Positions 54,072 through 62,412 of a stretch of DNA of 64,000 bases are shown one piece after another. The position numbers and the translations under genes are program-made. Location of the stretch: NCBI GenBank assembly GCA_000987045.1, contig LAKY01000072.1, positions 1 to 64,000 of the forward strand, written 5' to 3'. How positions within the stretch are numbered: position 1 is the first letter of the stretch; the number at the start of each line of letters is the position of its first letter. The notes beneath the pieces are model-generated. The model made no database searches. It was not told where the DNA came from and saw only the letters and a program-made list of their open reading frames with translations. The stretch is from Clostridiales bacterium PH28_bin88. Its GTDB lineage: Bacteria; Bacillota; PH28-bin88.

Positions 54072-54240
54072 GGTTATTGTAACCTTTTTCAGTAAGGCTG
54101 AACTGTTGTGTCGAAGTGCCCGTCTTGAATCATTAATAGTGTAGCTTAAAACGTCTGCTATACGTGACGAAATTGCCCCTTGTTAAATAGTCATACTTGA
54201 TGAAAGACGGCACTGATACGTTAAAGCTGGAGGTGCGAGG

Positions 54241-55617
54241 ATGAATTATGACATCTTAATAATTGGCGGCGGCCCAGGGGGCTACGTGGCCGCCATCCGG
54301 GCAGCCCAACTTGGAGCCAAGGTAGGAGTGGTTGAAAAGGACACTCTGGGAGGCACCTGCTTGAACAGAGGATGCATCCCCACAAAAACCCTTTTAACCA
54401 GCGCTTTTCTGGTGAAACAACTGGCTAATGCATCTGAACTGGGCATCAATGTCGAAGGGTTTACCATCGACTTTCCCAGAGTCATGGCTCGTAAAGACCA
54501 GGTGGTACAACAACTGGTCAAAGGCATCCATTTTCTTTTTAAGAAGAACAAGGTAGACCTCATCCCCGGCCATGGCAGGATCTTCTCACCGGGCCGTTTG
54601 GAGGTTATGAACAACGGAGAAACCCGGGAAGTGACAGCCAAGCACATTATCATCGCTACCGGTTCGGAGCCGGCCCTTATTAAAAGCCTTGGATACGACG
54701 GTTCGACGGTTGTGACCAGTACCGAGGCCCTCTGTTTTACGGAGCAGCCGAAAAGCATCCTGATCATCGGCGGTGGTGTTATTGGCTGTGAATTTGCCAC
54801 GCTGTTCCACTACCTGGGGACAAAGGTGACTGTGGTAGAGGCCATGCCCTCCATCTTACCCATGATCGACAAAGAGGTAGCCCGTACTGCCCAGAGCTAC
54901 CTGAAGCGTTCCGGCATCGACATCAAGACCGGAGCTGCAATCCAGGAAGTTACCACCGGGACAGGGGGAGTAACCGCTTCCCTGGAGAACGGGGAACGCC
55001 TGCATGCCGAAAAGGCTCTTATCTCTATTGGGCGGACCTTCAATACCAGTGACCTGGGACTGGAGGATGCCGGCGTACAGCTAGGCCCCAAGGGCGAGGT
55101 GCTGGTAGACGATTACCTGGCCACAAACGTTAAAGGCATCTACGCCATCGGGGACGTAACCGGCAAAGTTCTGCTAGCTCACCTAGCTTCCGCTCAGGGT
55201 ACCAGGGTGGTAGAAAATATTCTGCGGGGACCGGTCCCCATGGACTACCATAACGTTCCCCACGCTATCTTTACCATGCCCGAGATCGCCGGTATCGGCT
55301 TGACCAGCCAGGAAGCGGAAGAACAGGGGCGTAAGATTAAGGTAGGCAAGTTCCCCTTTATGGCTAGCGGCAAGGCCCTAGCTGCGGGCGAGAAAGAAGG
55401 TTTTGTGAAGGTAATCGTCGACCAAGATACCGGTCGAATCCTCGGGGTGCAGATCATTGGGCCCCACGCCACCGATTTGATAGCAGAAGCCGGTCTGGCG
55501 CTGCAAGTGGGCGGAACTATCCATGACATTGCCACCACCATCCATGCCCATCCTACCCTGGCTGAGTGCTTGAAGGAGGCAGCAGAAGGGGCTGCGGGAC
55601 AGGCCATCCACATTTAG
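54241..55617 (+). CDS. lpdA: Dihydrolipoyl dehydrogenase
   Basis: This 458-aa flavoenzyme has the FAD-binding GGGPGGYVAAIRAAQLG, the redox-active cysteine pair in GGTCLNRGCIPTK (near residue 40), an NAD-binding GGGVIGCEFA (near 175), and the C-terminal HAHPTLAECLKEAA with its catalytic His-Glu. It reoxidises lipoyl groups of 2-oxo-acid dehydrogenase or glycine cleavage complexes. None of those genes is next to it. GGAGGTGCGAGG precedes the ATG. Confidence 0.95.
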   Translation: MNYDILIIGGGPGGYVAAIRAAQLGAKVGVVEKDTLGGTCLNRGCIPTKTLLTSAFLVKQLANASELGINVEGFTIDFPRVMARKDQVVQQLVKGIHFLFKKNKVDLIPGHGRIFSPGRLEVMNNGETREVTAKHIIIATGSEPALIKSLGYDGSTVVTSTEALCFTEQPKSILIIGGGVIGCEFATLFHYLGTKVTVVEAMPSILPMIDKEVARTAQSYLKRSGIDIKTGAAIQEVTTGTGGVTASLENGERLHAEKALISIGRTFNTSDLGLEDAGVQLGPKGEVLVDDYLATNVKGIYAIGDVTGKVLLAHLASAQGTRVVENILRGPVPMDYHNVPHAIFTMPEIAGIGLTSQEAEEQGRKIKVGKFPFMASGKALAAGEKEGFVKVIVDQDTGRILGVQIIGPHATDLIAEAGLALQVGGTIHDIATTIHAHPTLAECLKEAAEGAAGQAIHI

Positions 55618-55759
55618 GTAACCGTCCAACAAATCATTACAAATCAAGTGTAACAGGTGAGCCCGGGTTTAAATACATCCGTGGATACCCTGTTTCTGTT
55701 AAGCAAAAGTCCTGTTTAGAGGGCCTTAAGGTACCGGTTAAGAATTATCGGTCTAGTAA

Positions 55760-55797
55760 CGAAAAATAAACGAAAAGCCCGGACTTCGTTCCGGGCT
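55760..55797 (-). terminator. Intrinsic terminator of the amine-catabolic operon
   Basis: On the minus strand AGCCCGGA pairs with TCCGGGCT around a 6-base loop and is followed by TTTCGTTTATTTTTC. It lies 17 bases past the glutamine-synthetase-like stop. Confidence 0.85.
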
Positions 55798-55813
55798 CAA
55801 AACTAAGGTGTCC

Positions 55814-57157
55814 TTAATATGTTTGCAGGTATGCGTCCCTGTCCCACTGATCAACATACTGCGCGTAGGTTATCCACTCGGAACGCCTCACCTTGATAAA
55901 TTCGTTGAATAGCGGTGCTCCAAGGGCATTTTTAATTACCTCATCTTTTGCGAGGGCTTCAATGGCCTCTCCCAGGGTACGGGGAATCCAGCGTACGCCC
56001 AGTTCCCGGAGCCGCCGTTTCTCCATATGCCCCACGTCTTCCATTACCGGTTCTCCCGGGTCAATACGGTTTTTTACACCGTCCAACCCTGCCGCCACCA
56101 GGGCAGCACTGAACAGGTAGGGGTTGCAGCATCCATCCCCAGACCGGAATTCTACCCTTCTGGCCCGCCGCTTTTCCGGCACTCGCACCAGTACCGACCT
56201 GTTGGCCGGCCCGTAGCATACGTGGGCCGGCGCCCAGGACCCCGGCAGCAACCGTTTATAAGAATTTACAGTGGGTGCGCCGATAGCCGTGAGGGCTTCT
56301 CCGTGCTTCAGCAGGCCGCCGGTAAAACAGTATGCTAGCTCGGACATCTCTAACCCCCGGCGATCCCCCGGATCCTGGAACAGGTTGACACCATTACTGT
56401 CAAATAAGCTCAAGTGGACATGTAACCCATTGCCGGGCAGCTCATTGAAAGGTTTGGGCATCAGGGTTGCCACATACCCTTCTTCCCGGCCAATAGTCTT
56501 GAATACGTGCTTAAAGGTAACCATGGCGTCGGTAGCTTGTAGCACCGGCCCGTACTTGAGGTTGATCTCATATTGCCCCGGGCCGTACTCACTGGAGACC
56601 TGGACTACCGGGATCCCCATGGATTCCAGGCTATCTACCACCCGTTTGATAAAACCAGCCTGCACCTCCACACCCTCGATGGAAAAACACTTGCTACTGT
56701 CCGCTGGTACCAGGTTCCCTCCTTCCGACTTAAACAACATCCCCTCGGGTTCATAGGCGGCGTTGAGAGTTCCTCCCAGATCCTTTTGTGCTTGGTTCAA
56801 CAATCGTTTGAGGGCGGATCGCGGGCACCCCTCCCACGGTCTTCCATCCACGTCCACCAGGTCGCAAAACATCCTGGCGGTCTTCTCCCGGTAGGGAACA
56901 ATGGCAAAGGTATCCGGGTCGGGTAACGCCCAAAAGTCGCCGTCCTGGGGTCCGTAAAGGGGATCGGGAACGTAGTGGTCCAGGGAGTTGAAGCTCATGA
57001 TAGCAGTGGAGAAGTTAACCCCTGTTTCCAACACATCCGGTAAGGCTTCCCGCCGGACGGTCCTGGCCCTGGTAACCCCGCTGAAGTCAAGGTACTCCAC
57101 TCGGATGAACTGGATGTCTTTTTCATCTACGACTTTTAAAACATCGTCTCTTGTCAC
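55814..57157 (-). CDS. Glutamine-synthetase-like ligase (catabolic type)
   Basis: This 447-aa protein has the type I glutamine synthetase fold. EPEGMLFKSEGG, SSEYGPGQYEINLKYG, GNGLHVHLS, then NRSVLVRVPEK and the RRVEFRSGDG block are seen. Together with a permease, aminotransferase and hydrolases it fits gamma-glutamyl-amine synthetases (PuuA/GlnA3-like) that tag an amine for breakdown, and the GS half of FluG-type proteins. The central glutamine-synthetase active site appears complete. The exact substrate is not known. Confidence 0.82.
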   Translation of the reverse strand: MTRDDVLKVVDEKDIQFIRVEYLDFSGVTRARTVRREALPDVLETGVNFSTAIMSFNSLDHYVPDPLYGPQDGDFWALPDPDTFAIVPYREKTARMFCDLVDVDGRPWEGCPRSALKRLLNQAQKDLGGTLNAAYEPEGMLFKSEGGNLVPADSSKCFSIEGVEVQAGFIKRVVDSLESMGIPVVQVSSEYGPGQYEINLKYGPVLQATDAMVTFKHVFKTIGREEGYVATLMPKPFNELPGNGLHVHLSLFDSNGVNLFQDPGDRRGLEMSELAYCFTGGLLKHGEALTAIGAPTVNSYKRLLPGSWAPAHVCYGPANRSVLVRVPEKRRARRVEFRSGDGCCNPYLFSAALVAAGLDGVKNRIDPGEPVMEDVGHMEKRRLRELGVRWIPRTLGEAIEALAKDEVIKNALGAPLFNEFIKVRRSEWITYAQYVDQWDRDAYLQTY

Positions 57158-57174
57158 TTACCCGATCCCTCCAC

Positions 57175-58554
57175 CTAGTATGATCCCTTTTCTGTCTCTC
57201 GCGCGGGAGTGGTCGCAGGGCGATGCGCCCTGCCTGTAAAGGCCCGGAACATTACGTAAAGGAGCCCCATCCAGATGATCCCCCATAACAGCGACTTGGG
57301 GGTGCCCACAAAGGTACTGTAGGTTACCATCGCAATGCCCCCAAGACCCAGGATAGGCATTAATGGAAAGAGGGGCTGTTTCCAGGCCAACCGGGCCACC
57401 TCTTCCCGGCAGCGAGTACGGTACAGGATAGCAGCGATGGTAGCCAGTGCCCAAGAGACCATCCAGGCCAGAACCAGTTGCATGGACAATTCCACGTAAA
57501 CCAGGTCGGGATTGATTGTACCCAACATGATGAGGGCAAGGGAGGCCGCCCAAATGACAACGATACCCCAGACCGGGGTTCTGGTTTTCGGATGCAGGTA
57601 ACCGAGGAAGGACGGCAGGAATCCTTCCCGGGCCTGGGCGAAGAAAATGCGGGAAGTGGCGTAAATGGTTCCCATCAGGATGCAGGTCGCCGCCGCAATC
57701 CAAGCGGCCAGGTTTACCACAAAGGCCCCGGCGTAGCCGAAGATTACCTCCGCTGCCTTGGTAAAGGGTGAAGATTCCATGGTTATTTCTTTCCAAGGAA
57801 TGACCCCGGTCACCACCAACTGGGCTGCGGTATACAGCACGAGGAAGGTGATGCTGGACCATACCATCGCCCGTGGCAGGTCTACCGGTCGTTTACACTC
57901 ACCCCCCGCAGTAGCCAGGGTCACTGCGCCCAGGTAGGCATACGTTCCCAGCGGAATGGCGGAGATAAAGCCCTTCGAGCCAAAGGGCAACAGGGGGCTG
58001 AAGTTGGCGGGGTTGATATGCCTGAAGCCCAGGATGGCGAATATGGCCATCACCACGGTCAACCCGATGACCAGGTACAGTTGGGTCTTGGCGGCGATGC
58101 TAGTTCCCATGATGTTCAATACTGCGAAAGCGGTAATAAAAATGATAGCGAAAGCAATGGTCCAAACATCGGTATTGAGTTGCGGGAAAAACCAGGTGGT
58201 AATCCGGCCCAGGGCCAGGCTCACGCTGCCTCCGGCGAAAACCCAGCCCATAGCGAAAGCGAACCCTGACAGGAACCCCCACCATCTACCCATGAAACGT
58301 TCCACCCAAACTGACATAGCTCCCGCATGGGGCATACCCACAGCCAATTCTCCCAGCGAAATCATCAGGAACATTTGGAACAAGCCTGCAACCAAGTATG
58401 CGGGCACAGCGCCCGGACCGGCGGTGGCAATACCCTGGCCAAGCAACAGGAAAATACCGTCTCCGATCACCGCCCCTACACCCAATGCCCAGATATGCCA
58501 GAACGTCAGGTTACGTAAAGGTTCAATCTCCAATAAGCTAAATTCTTTTTTCAT
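57175..58554 (-). CDS. APC-family amino acid/amine permease
   Basis: This 459-aa membrane protein has about 12 hydrophobic segments. The first helix has WALGVGAVIGDGIFLLLGQG, the unwound Gly-rich APC signature. It likely takes up an amino acid or amine for the enzymes of the same operon. The gene starts 54 bases after the aminotransferase stop and ends 17 bases before the glutamine-synthetase-like start. Confidence 0.9.
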   Translation of the reverse strand: MKKEFSLLEIEPLRNLTFWHIWALGVGAVIGDGIFLLLGQGIATAGPGAVPAYLVAGLFQMFLMISLGELAVGMPHAGAMSVWVERFMGRWWGFLSGFAFAMGWVFAGGSVSLALGRITTWFFPQLNTDVWTIAFAIIFITAFAVLNIMGTSIAAKTQLYLVIGLTVVMAIFAILGFRHINPANFSPLLPFGSKGFISAIPLGTYAYLGAVTLATAGGECKRPVDLPRAMVWSSITFLVLYTAAQLVVTGVIPWKEITMESSPFTKAAEVIFGYAGAFVVNLAAWIAAATCILMGTIYATSRIFFAQAREGFLPSFLGYLHPKTRTPVWGIVVIWAASLALIMLGTINPDLVYVELSMQLVLAWMVSWALATIAAILYRTRCREEVARLAWKQPLFPLMPILGLGGIAMVTYSTFVGTPKSLLWGIIWMGLLYVMFRAFTGRAHRPATTPARETEKGSY

Positions 58555-58608
58555 GTTTAACCTCCTTAACTTATAGATCTGCCCTTTGTCGAATCATCTT
58601 TTCCCCCA

Positions 58609-59961
58609 TCACCACCCTGCAAATTCTTTAATTTTCTCATCAGCCACCCTCCCTTCGGCCACCTCAGCCAGTGCTTGGTCCAGGACCGCCAGGCCTTCCT
58701 CCGCTTCTTCCTTTGTCAAGGTAAGAGGAGGAGTCAGTTCCAACACGTTGGAGTGGATGCCCACATAGTACACCAGAAGCCCTAACTCGAAAGCCCGGTA
58801 AACCACCTTGGCCGTTTCCCCGGTAGCCGGTTGTTTGCTCCCCGGATCCTTGACCAGTTCCACCCCCAGGATCAATCCTCGTCCCCTGACGTCACCGATC
58901 AAGGGATGCCGTTGTTTTAATTCCTGCAAGCCTTTTCTCAAGTAGGCACCCACCAGGGCGGCGTTTTCTAACAACCCCTCGTCCAGGACCGCATCAATAG
59001 TGGCCAAACTTGCGGCGCAACCCACCGGGTGTCCGGCCACGGTTAAAAGGTGAGTAGCCGTACCAGCATCCAGGATCTCCTGGCGGGCTACCACCGCGCT
59101 CATGGGAAATCCTCCCGCCATGGGTTTCCCCATCACCACCGCATCCGGTACCACGCCCTCATGCTGAAAACCAAAAAACTTACCCGTACGGCCAAACCCT
59201 ATCTTCACCTCGTCCAGTACCAGGTAAATCCCGTGCTTCTTACACAAGGCCTCCAAGGCCTGCAGGTACCCGGCTGGCGGAACCACATCTCCTCCGTCGC
59301 TTTGCACCGCCTCCACAATCACTGCTGCCGTGTCTTCCGGAGGGCAAACGGTTTTAAACACATAGTCCTCTATAAACGTAAGACAAAACAATCCACACCC
59401 GCTTGGCACCTTCCCGAATGGGCAGCGGTAGCAGTAGGGGTAAGGAACCTTTACGACATTTGGTAAACCCAGAAACTTGGCCTGGGCGGAATGGCCCGAC
59501 AGGGACAGGGACCCCATGGTTTGTCCATGGTATGCTCCCATGAATGATAGCATCCGTGGTCGCCCGGAGGCCATAGGTAGCATTTTCGCCACACAATCAT
59601 TAGCGTCGGAGCCTGAAAGGCCAAACCACACTTTTTTAGCGAAGTCTCCGGGAACCAGTTCTACCAGGCGCTCCGCCAGGGATATGCTCGTTGCTTGAAA
59701 AACGCTGGTCAGGCTACAACAGGATAAACGCTCCCACTGGCGAATTAAACTTTCCTTCACTCGCTGGTGTCCGTAGCCGACATTGGCCACCGCCCAACTG
59801 GCGGTAAAATCCAGGTATGAACGACCGTTAACATCGTAAATCCTGGTCCCCTCCGCCCTGTCCGGAGCGATAGGGAAAAAGCGGATCTTCATGGCCCGTC
59901 CGAGGAACCGGTCATCCCGGCGCATGATCTCCCGAAGGGTTGCATCATTCATGGTTTTCAC
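58609..59961 (-). CDS. Class III aminotransferase
   Basis: This 450-aa PLP enzyme belongs to the omega-aminotransferase group (GABA, ornithine, diamines). SGSDANDCVAKM (phosphate-binding), LDEVKIGFGRTG, and the PLP lysine in VMGKPMAGGFPMS are present, and the length is standard. A cysteine-rich CYRCPFGKVPSGCGLFC insert (near residues 190-206) is present. It overlaps the upstream amidohydrolase by 17 bases, and the operon context suggests transamination of the amine imported by the permease. Confidence 0.9.
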   Translation of the reverse strand: MKTMNDATLREIMRRDDRFLGRAMKIRFFPIAPDRAEGTRIYDVNGRSYLDFTASWAVANVGYGHQRVKESLIRQWERLSCCSLTSVFQATSISLAERLVELVPGDFAKKVWFGLSGSDANDCVAKMLPMASGRPRMLSFMGAYHGQTMGSLSLSGHSAQAKFLGLPNVVKVPYPYCYRCPFGKVPSGCGLFCLTFIEDYVFKTVCPPEDTAAVIVEAVQSDGGDVVPPAGYLQALEALCKKHGIYLVLDEVKIGFGRTGKFFGFQHEGVVPDAVVMGKPMAGGFPMSAVVARQEILDAGTATHLLTVAGHPVGCAASLATIDAVLDEGLLENAALVGAYLRKGLQELKQRHPLIGDVRGRGLILGVELVKDPGSKQPATGETAKVVYRAFELGLLVYYVGIHSNVLELTPPLTLTKEEAEEGLAVLDQALAEVAEGRVADEKIKEFAGW

Positions 59962-61111
59962 ACCCCCAACTCCCTAACCTGTATACCGTTTTTGCATTAC
60001 CAGATAAGATAGCCTCCGCCGCTGTCAAAGCGAACTTCAGACTGATCGCTCCTTCCCCCTTTAATCGCCCCAGCACGGCGGCCAGTGCCTGCCTGGTATA
60101 CAAAGCGCCCACCCAGTTCATCTCAGGGAGCCTGAAGGCGTCGGAACCGTGCATGACTTTAGAGACCGGTGCTATGGCCAACACGTCTTCCAGTGCTTTT
60201 GCCACCCCGAAAGTAGCAAAAGGAGAAATGAGAGAGAGGTCCAGGTAGACGTTTTCCAGCACGCTGACCATAAAGGCCGCCTCTCTGGTCCAGGGATACC
60301 CGCCATGCACCAGCACAGTTCTAGTCCGGCGGTACGGGTCGGTGGTAAGCACCTCGTACAGCAGTTCCGGCCGGGCGGTAGCCAGGTGGATTTCCGAATC
60401 CCCCGCACCCGTATGTACCTGCATCACCTTGCCTGTTTCCCGGCAGGCCACAAAGGCTTTTAGCAGGCAATAGTCCCTGAGGGTTTTTAAACTGGCGGAA
60501 GGATCCTTTTGCCAAGCGGTATAAGCCCGCTCGGCCTCTTCCCTGCAGGGTACTCCTACGTTAAGCCCTGTGCGATACGCAATAATGGACTTAAGTCCGA
60601 CGCACCCGGGGGCTCCCAGCGCCCTTTCAATCCCTTCTTGGTAGCGGGATTCAAAGGAGTAAAAATCAACCTGTTCTTGAAGCAACTCCTGGAGAAGCGG
60701 TTCGATGCGGTAAACCTCCCATGCAGGTACCGGCACCCTCCGCCTGAAATCATCCAGGTCTATCGTAGGCTGGGGATAACCGGAATCTACCACTAACCCC
60801 GCCAAACCTGCATCCGCAAACAGCAAGCGAGTATACTGGTTCCCCATGGCCACTAACCCGTTGCGACGTTCCATTACCTCGTCCGGGAGATCACGGCAAT
60901 CCAGCAAGCGAGACAACTGGCATAACAGGAACTCCTGCAGGACGGTCCCTGAGCCGCAACGAGGGTCTTCCACGATACTCCCCGGCCCAAGGACGGTTAA
61001 GGAAAACGACCGCGCAAACTCGTGGTAATTAAGTACCTCGTTGGGCAAAAAGGGATGGCAATGAGCGTCGATGGCCGTCATCTGTCTTATTTCTTCTCTC
61101 AATTTCCCCAT
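59945..61111 (-). CDS. Amidohydrolase (amidohydrolase 2 / FluG N-terminal type)
   Basis: This 388-aa TIM-barrel hydrolase begins IDAHCHPFLPNEVLNYHEF, the first metal-binding HxH motif, and later has VMQVHTGAGDSEI, VLVHGGYPWTREAAF and KVMHGSDAFRLPE for the remaining ligands. In fungal and plant FluG proteins an amidohydrolase of this type is fused to a glutamine-synthetase domain. Here the two are separate genes in one operon. AGGAGG lies nine bases before the ATG. Confidence 0.87.
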   Translation of the reverse strand: MGKLREEIRQMTAIDAHCHPFLPNEVLNYHEFARSFSLTVLGPGSIVEDPRCGSGTVLQEFLLCQLSRLLDCRDLPDEVMERRNGLVAMGNQYTRLLFADAGLAGLVVDSGYPQPTIDLDDFRRRVPVPAWEVYRIEPLLQELLQEQVDFYSFESRYQEGIERALGAPGCVGLKSIIAYRTGLNVGVPCREEAERAYTAWQKDPSASLKTLRDYCLLKAFVACRETGKVMQVHTGAGDSEIHLATARPELLYEVLTTDPYRRTRTVLVHGGYPWTREAAFMVSVLENVYLDLSLISPFATFGVAKALEDVLAIAPVSKVMHGSDAFRLPEMNWVGALYTRQALAAVLGRLKGEGAISLKFALTAAEAILSGNAKTVYRLGSWGCENHE

Positions 61112-61159
61112 CGCATGGGTCCTCCTGAGTTGGCGGGCAGGTAAACAGCCCTCGATTTT

Positions 61160-62239
61160 TTATCTTGCGGCCTTAGTCTCTACTCCGGGAAAATCTCGTA
61201 TGTAAAGCGTCAGGATTTTCATGAAGGTTTCCAATGAACCAATGTCCACATACTCATCATCCCCGTGGTGGTTTGCCCCTGCCGGGCCGAATTCCACCGC
61301 CGGAATGCCATGCTGCGAGAAGTACCGGGTATCCGCCGCCCCGTCCTGCCCGAATAACCTGGGCTCGTACCCGGTCACCGATGCCACCGTCTTTGTTAAC
61401 TGCAAGACGTAGGGGTTGTCGGGACTGGTTTGCACCGCCGGGGATCTGCTGATTACCCGTACACGATTCGGCCCGGAAAGGGACCTGATTTGCCGCAGGA
61501 TTTCTTGGGAGTTCTGCCCTGGCAGAAAACGGATGTCCACCCCCATATAACAATCGGGCGGCACTTGGTTGTAAACCCTCCCTCCCCGGATTTTGGCCAG
61601 GTTGATGGAAGGACCGGAGAAAAAAGGAGAAGTCTCACCAGCAAAGGGCAAATTCTCGATCCCTCGGTATAATTCGACCGCCTTAAGAATGGCGTTATCT
61701 CCTAGCCAGGGTCTGCTACCGTGGGCCGCTACCCCCTGTACCCTGACGGCAAGTTGCAGGATTCCCTTGGCCTGCACCCCGATTCCCAGGTTAGAAGGTT
61801 CCCCGCAGATGACGAAGTCCCCTACATACCCACACCGCACCAGCATCTTAGTACCTCTACCGGCTGTCTCTTCGTCGGGTACCAGCATCAGCACCACCCT
61901 ACACCAGGGCGGGTTTTTGGTCAGATGGGCAACCACATGCATCATAGCCGCTACCGCGCCTAGCATATCATAGCTCCCCCGCCCGTAAAGCCTACCCTCT
62001 CTGACCTCGGGGAGAAATTGTTCGGTTCTCCCTGGAACCACGTCCAGGTGGCCATTTAGCACAATGGTTTTCTCCCCTCCACCAACGTATGCTACCAGAG
62101 CTTCTACACCTCTCTCCTCCTTCAGGGTAACAGGAACTCCCCTCATCTCCAACCATTTGGCAGCAATTTGGAGGGAAATCTTCGCCCGGGAAGGCGAGGT
62201 TGGCTGGGTTCTAATCAATTCACTGGCAAGTTCCAACAC
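61160..62239 (-). CDS. M20-family deacylase/peptidase (ArgE/DapE-like)
   Basis: This 359-aa metallohydrolase has the M20 zinc-binding pattern: NGHLDVVP (first His-Asp), GRGSYDMLGAVAA (bridging Asp), PDEETAGRGT (Glu-Glu) and the late EFGPAGANHHGDDEYV with a His. It probably removes an acyl or glutamyl group from an amine or amino acid. I accept a GTG start; the ribosome site is weak. It follows the sigma-54 promoter at 62301 by ~60 bases. Confidence 0.9.
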   Translation of the reverse strand: MLELASELIRTQPTSPSRAKISLQIAAKWLEMRGVPVTLKEERGVEALVAYVGGGEKTIVLNGHLDVVPGRTEQFLPEVREGRLYGRGSYDMLGAVAAMMHVVAHLTKNPPWCRVVLMLVPDEETAGRGTKMLVRCGYVGDFVICGEPSNLGIGVQAKGILQLAVRVQGVAAHGSRPWLGDNAILKAVELYRGIENLPFAGETSPFFSGPSINLAKIRGGRVYNQVPPDCYMGVDIRFLPGQNSQEILRQIRSLSGPNRVRVISRSPAVQTSPDNPYVLQLTKTVASVTGYEPRLFGQDGAADTRYFSQHGIPAVEFGPAGANHHGDDEYVDIGSLETFMKILTLYIRDFPGVETKAAR

Positions 62240-62300
62240 TTCTTTCAGCGTGAATTCCCCCGTTCAAGCAGACAATGCAAAGACAGTTACCACCGTTAAA

Positions 62301-62317
62301 AGCAAAAACTGTACCAG
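62301..62317 (-). promoter_or_regulatory. Sigma-54 promoter of the catabolic operon
   Basis: On the minus strand CTGGTACAGTTTTTGCT fits YTGGCACGRNNNTTGCW: the GG and GC pairs are ten bases apart, as sigma-54 requires. It lies directly after the terminator of the activator gene and ~62 bases before the M20 gene. Confidence 0.75.
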
Positions 62318-62318
62318 A

Positions 62319-62365
62319 AGAAAAAAACCATTCATTCCTGCATTTTTATGCAGGACGATGAATGG
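62319..62365 (-). terminator. Intrinsic terminator of the sigma-54 activator gene
   Basis: On the minus strand CCATTCAT and ATGAATGG pair outside an inner CCTGCAT/ATGCAGG stem with a small internal loop, followed by seven T. It separates the activator from the sigma-54 promoter next to it. Confidence 0.85.
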
Positions 62366-62412
62366 GATGGGTTTTTGCGGGATGTGTGGGTGATCCTATT
62401 CATCCCTTTTTA

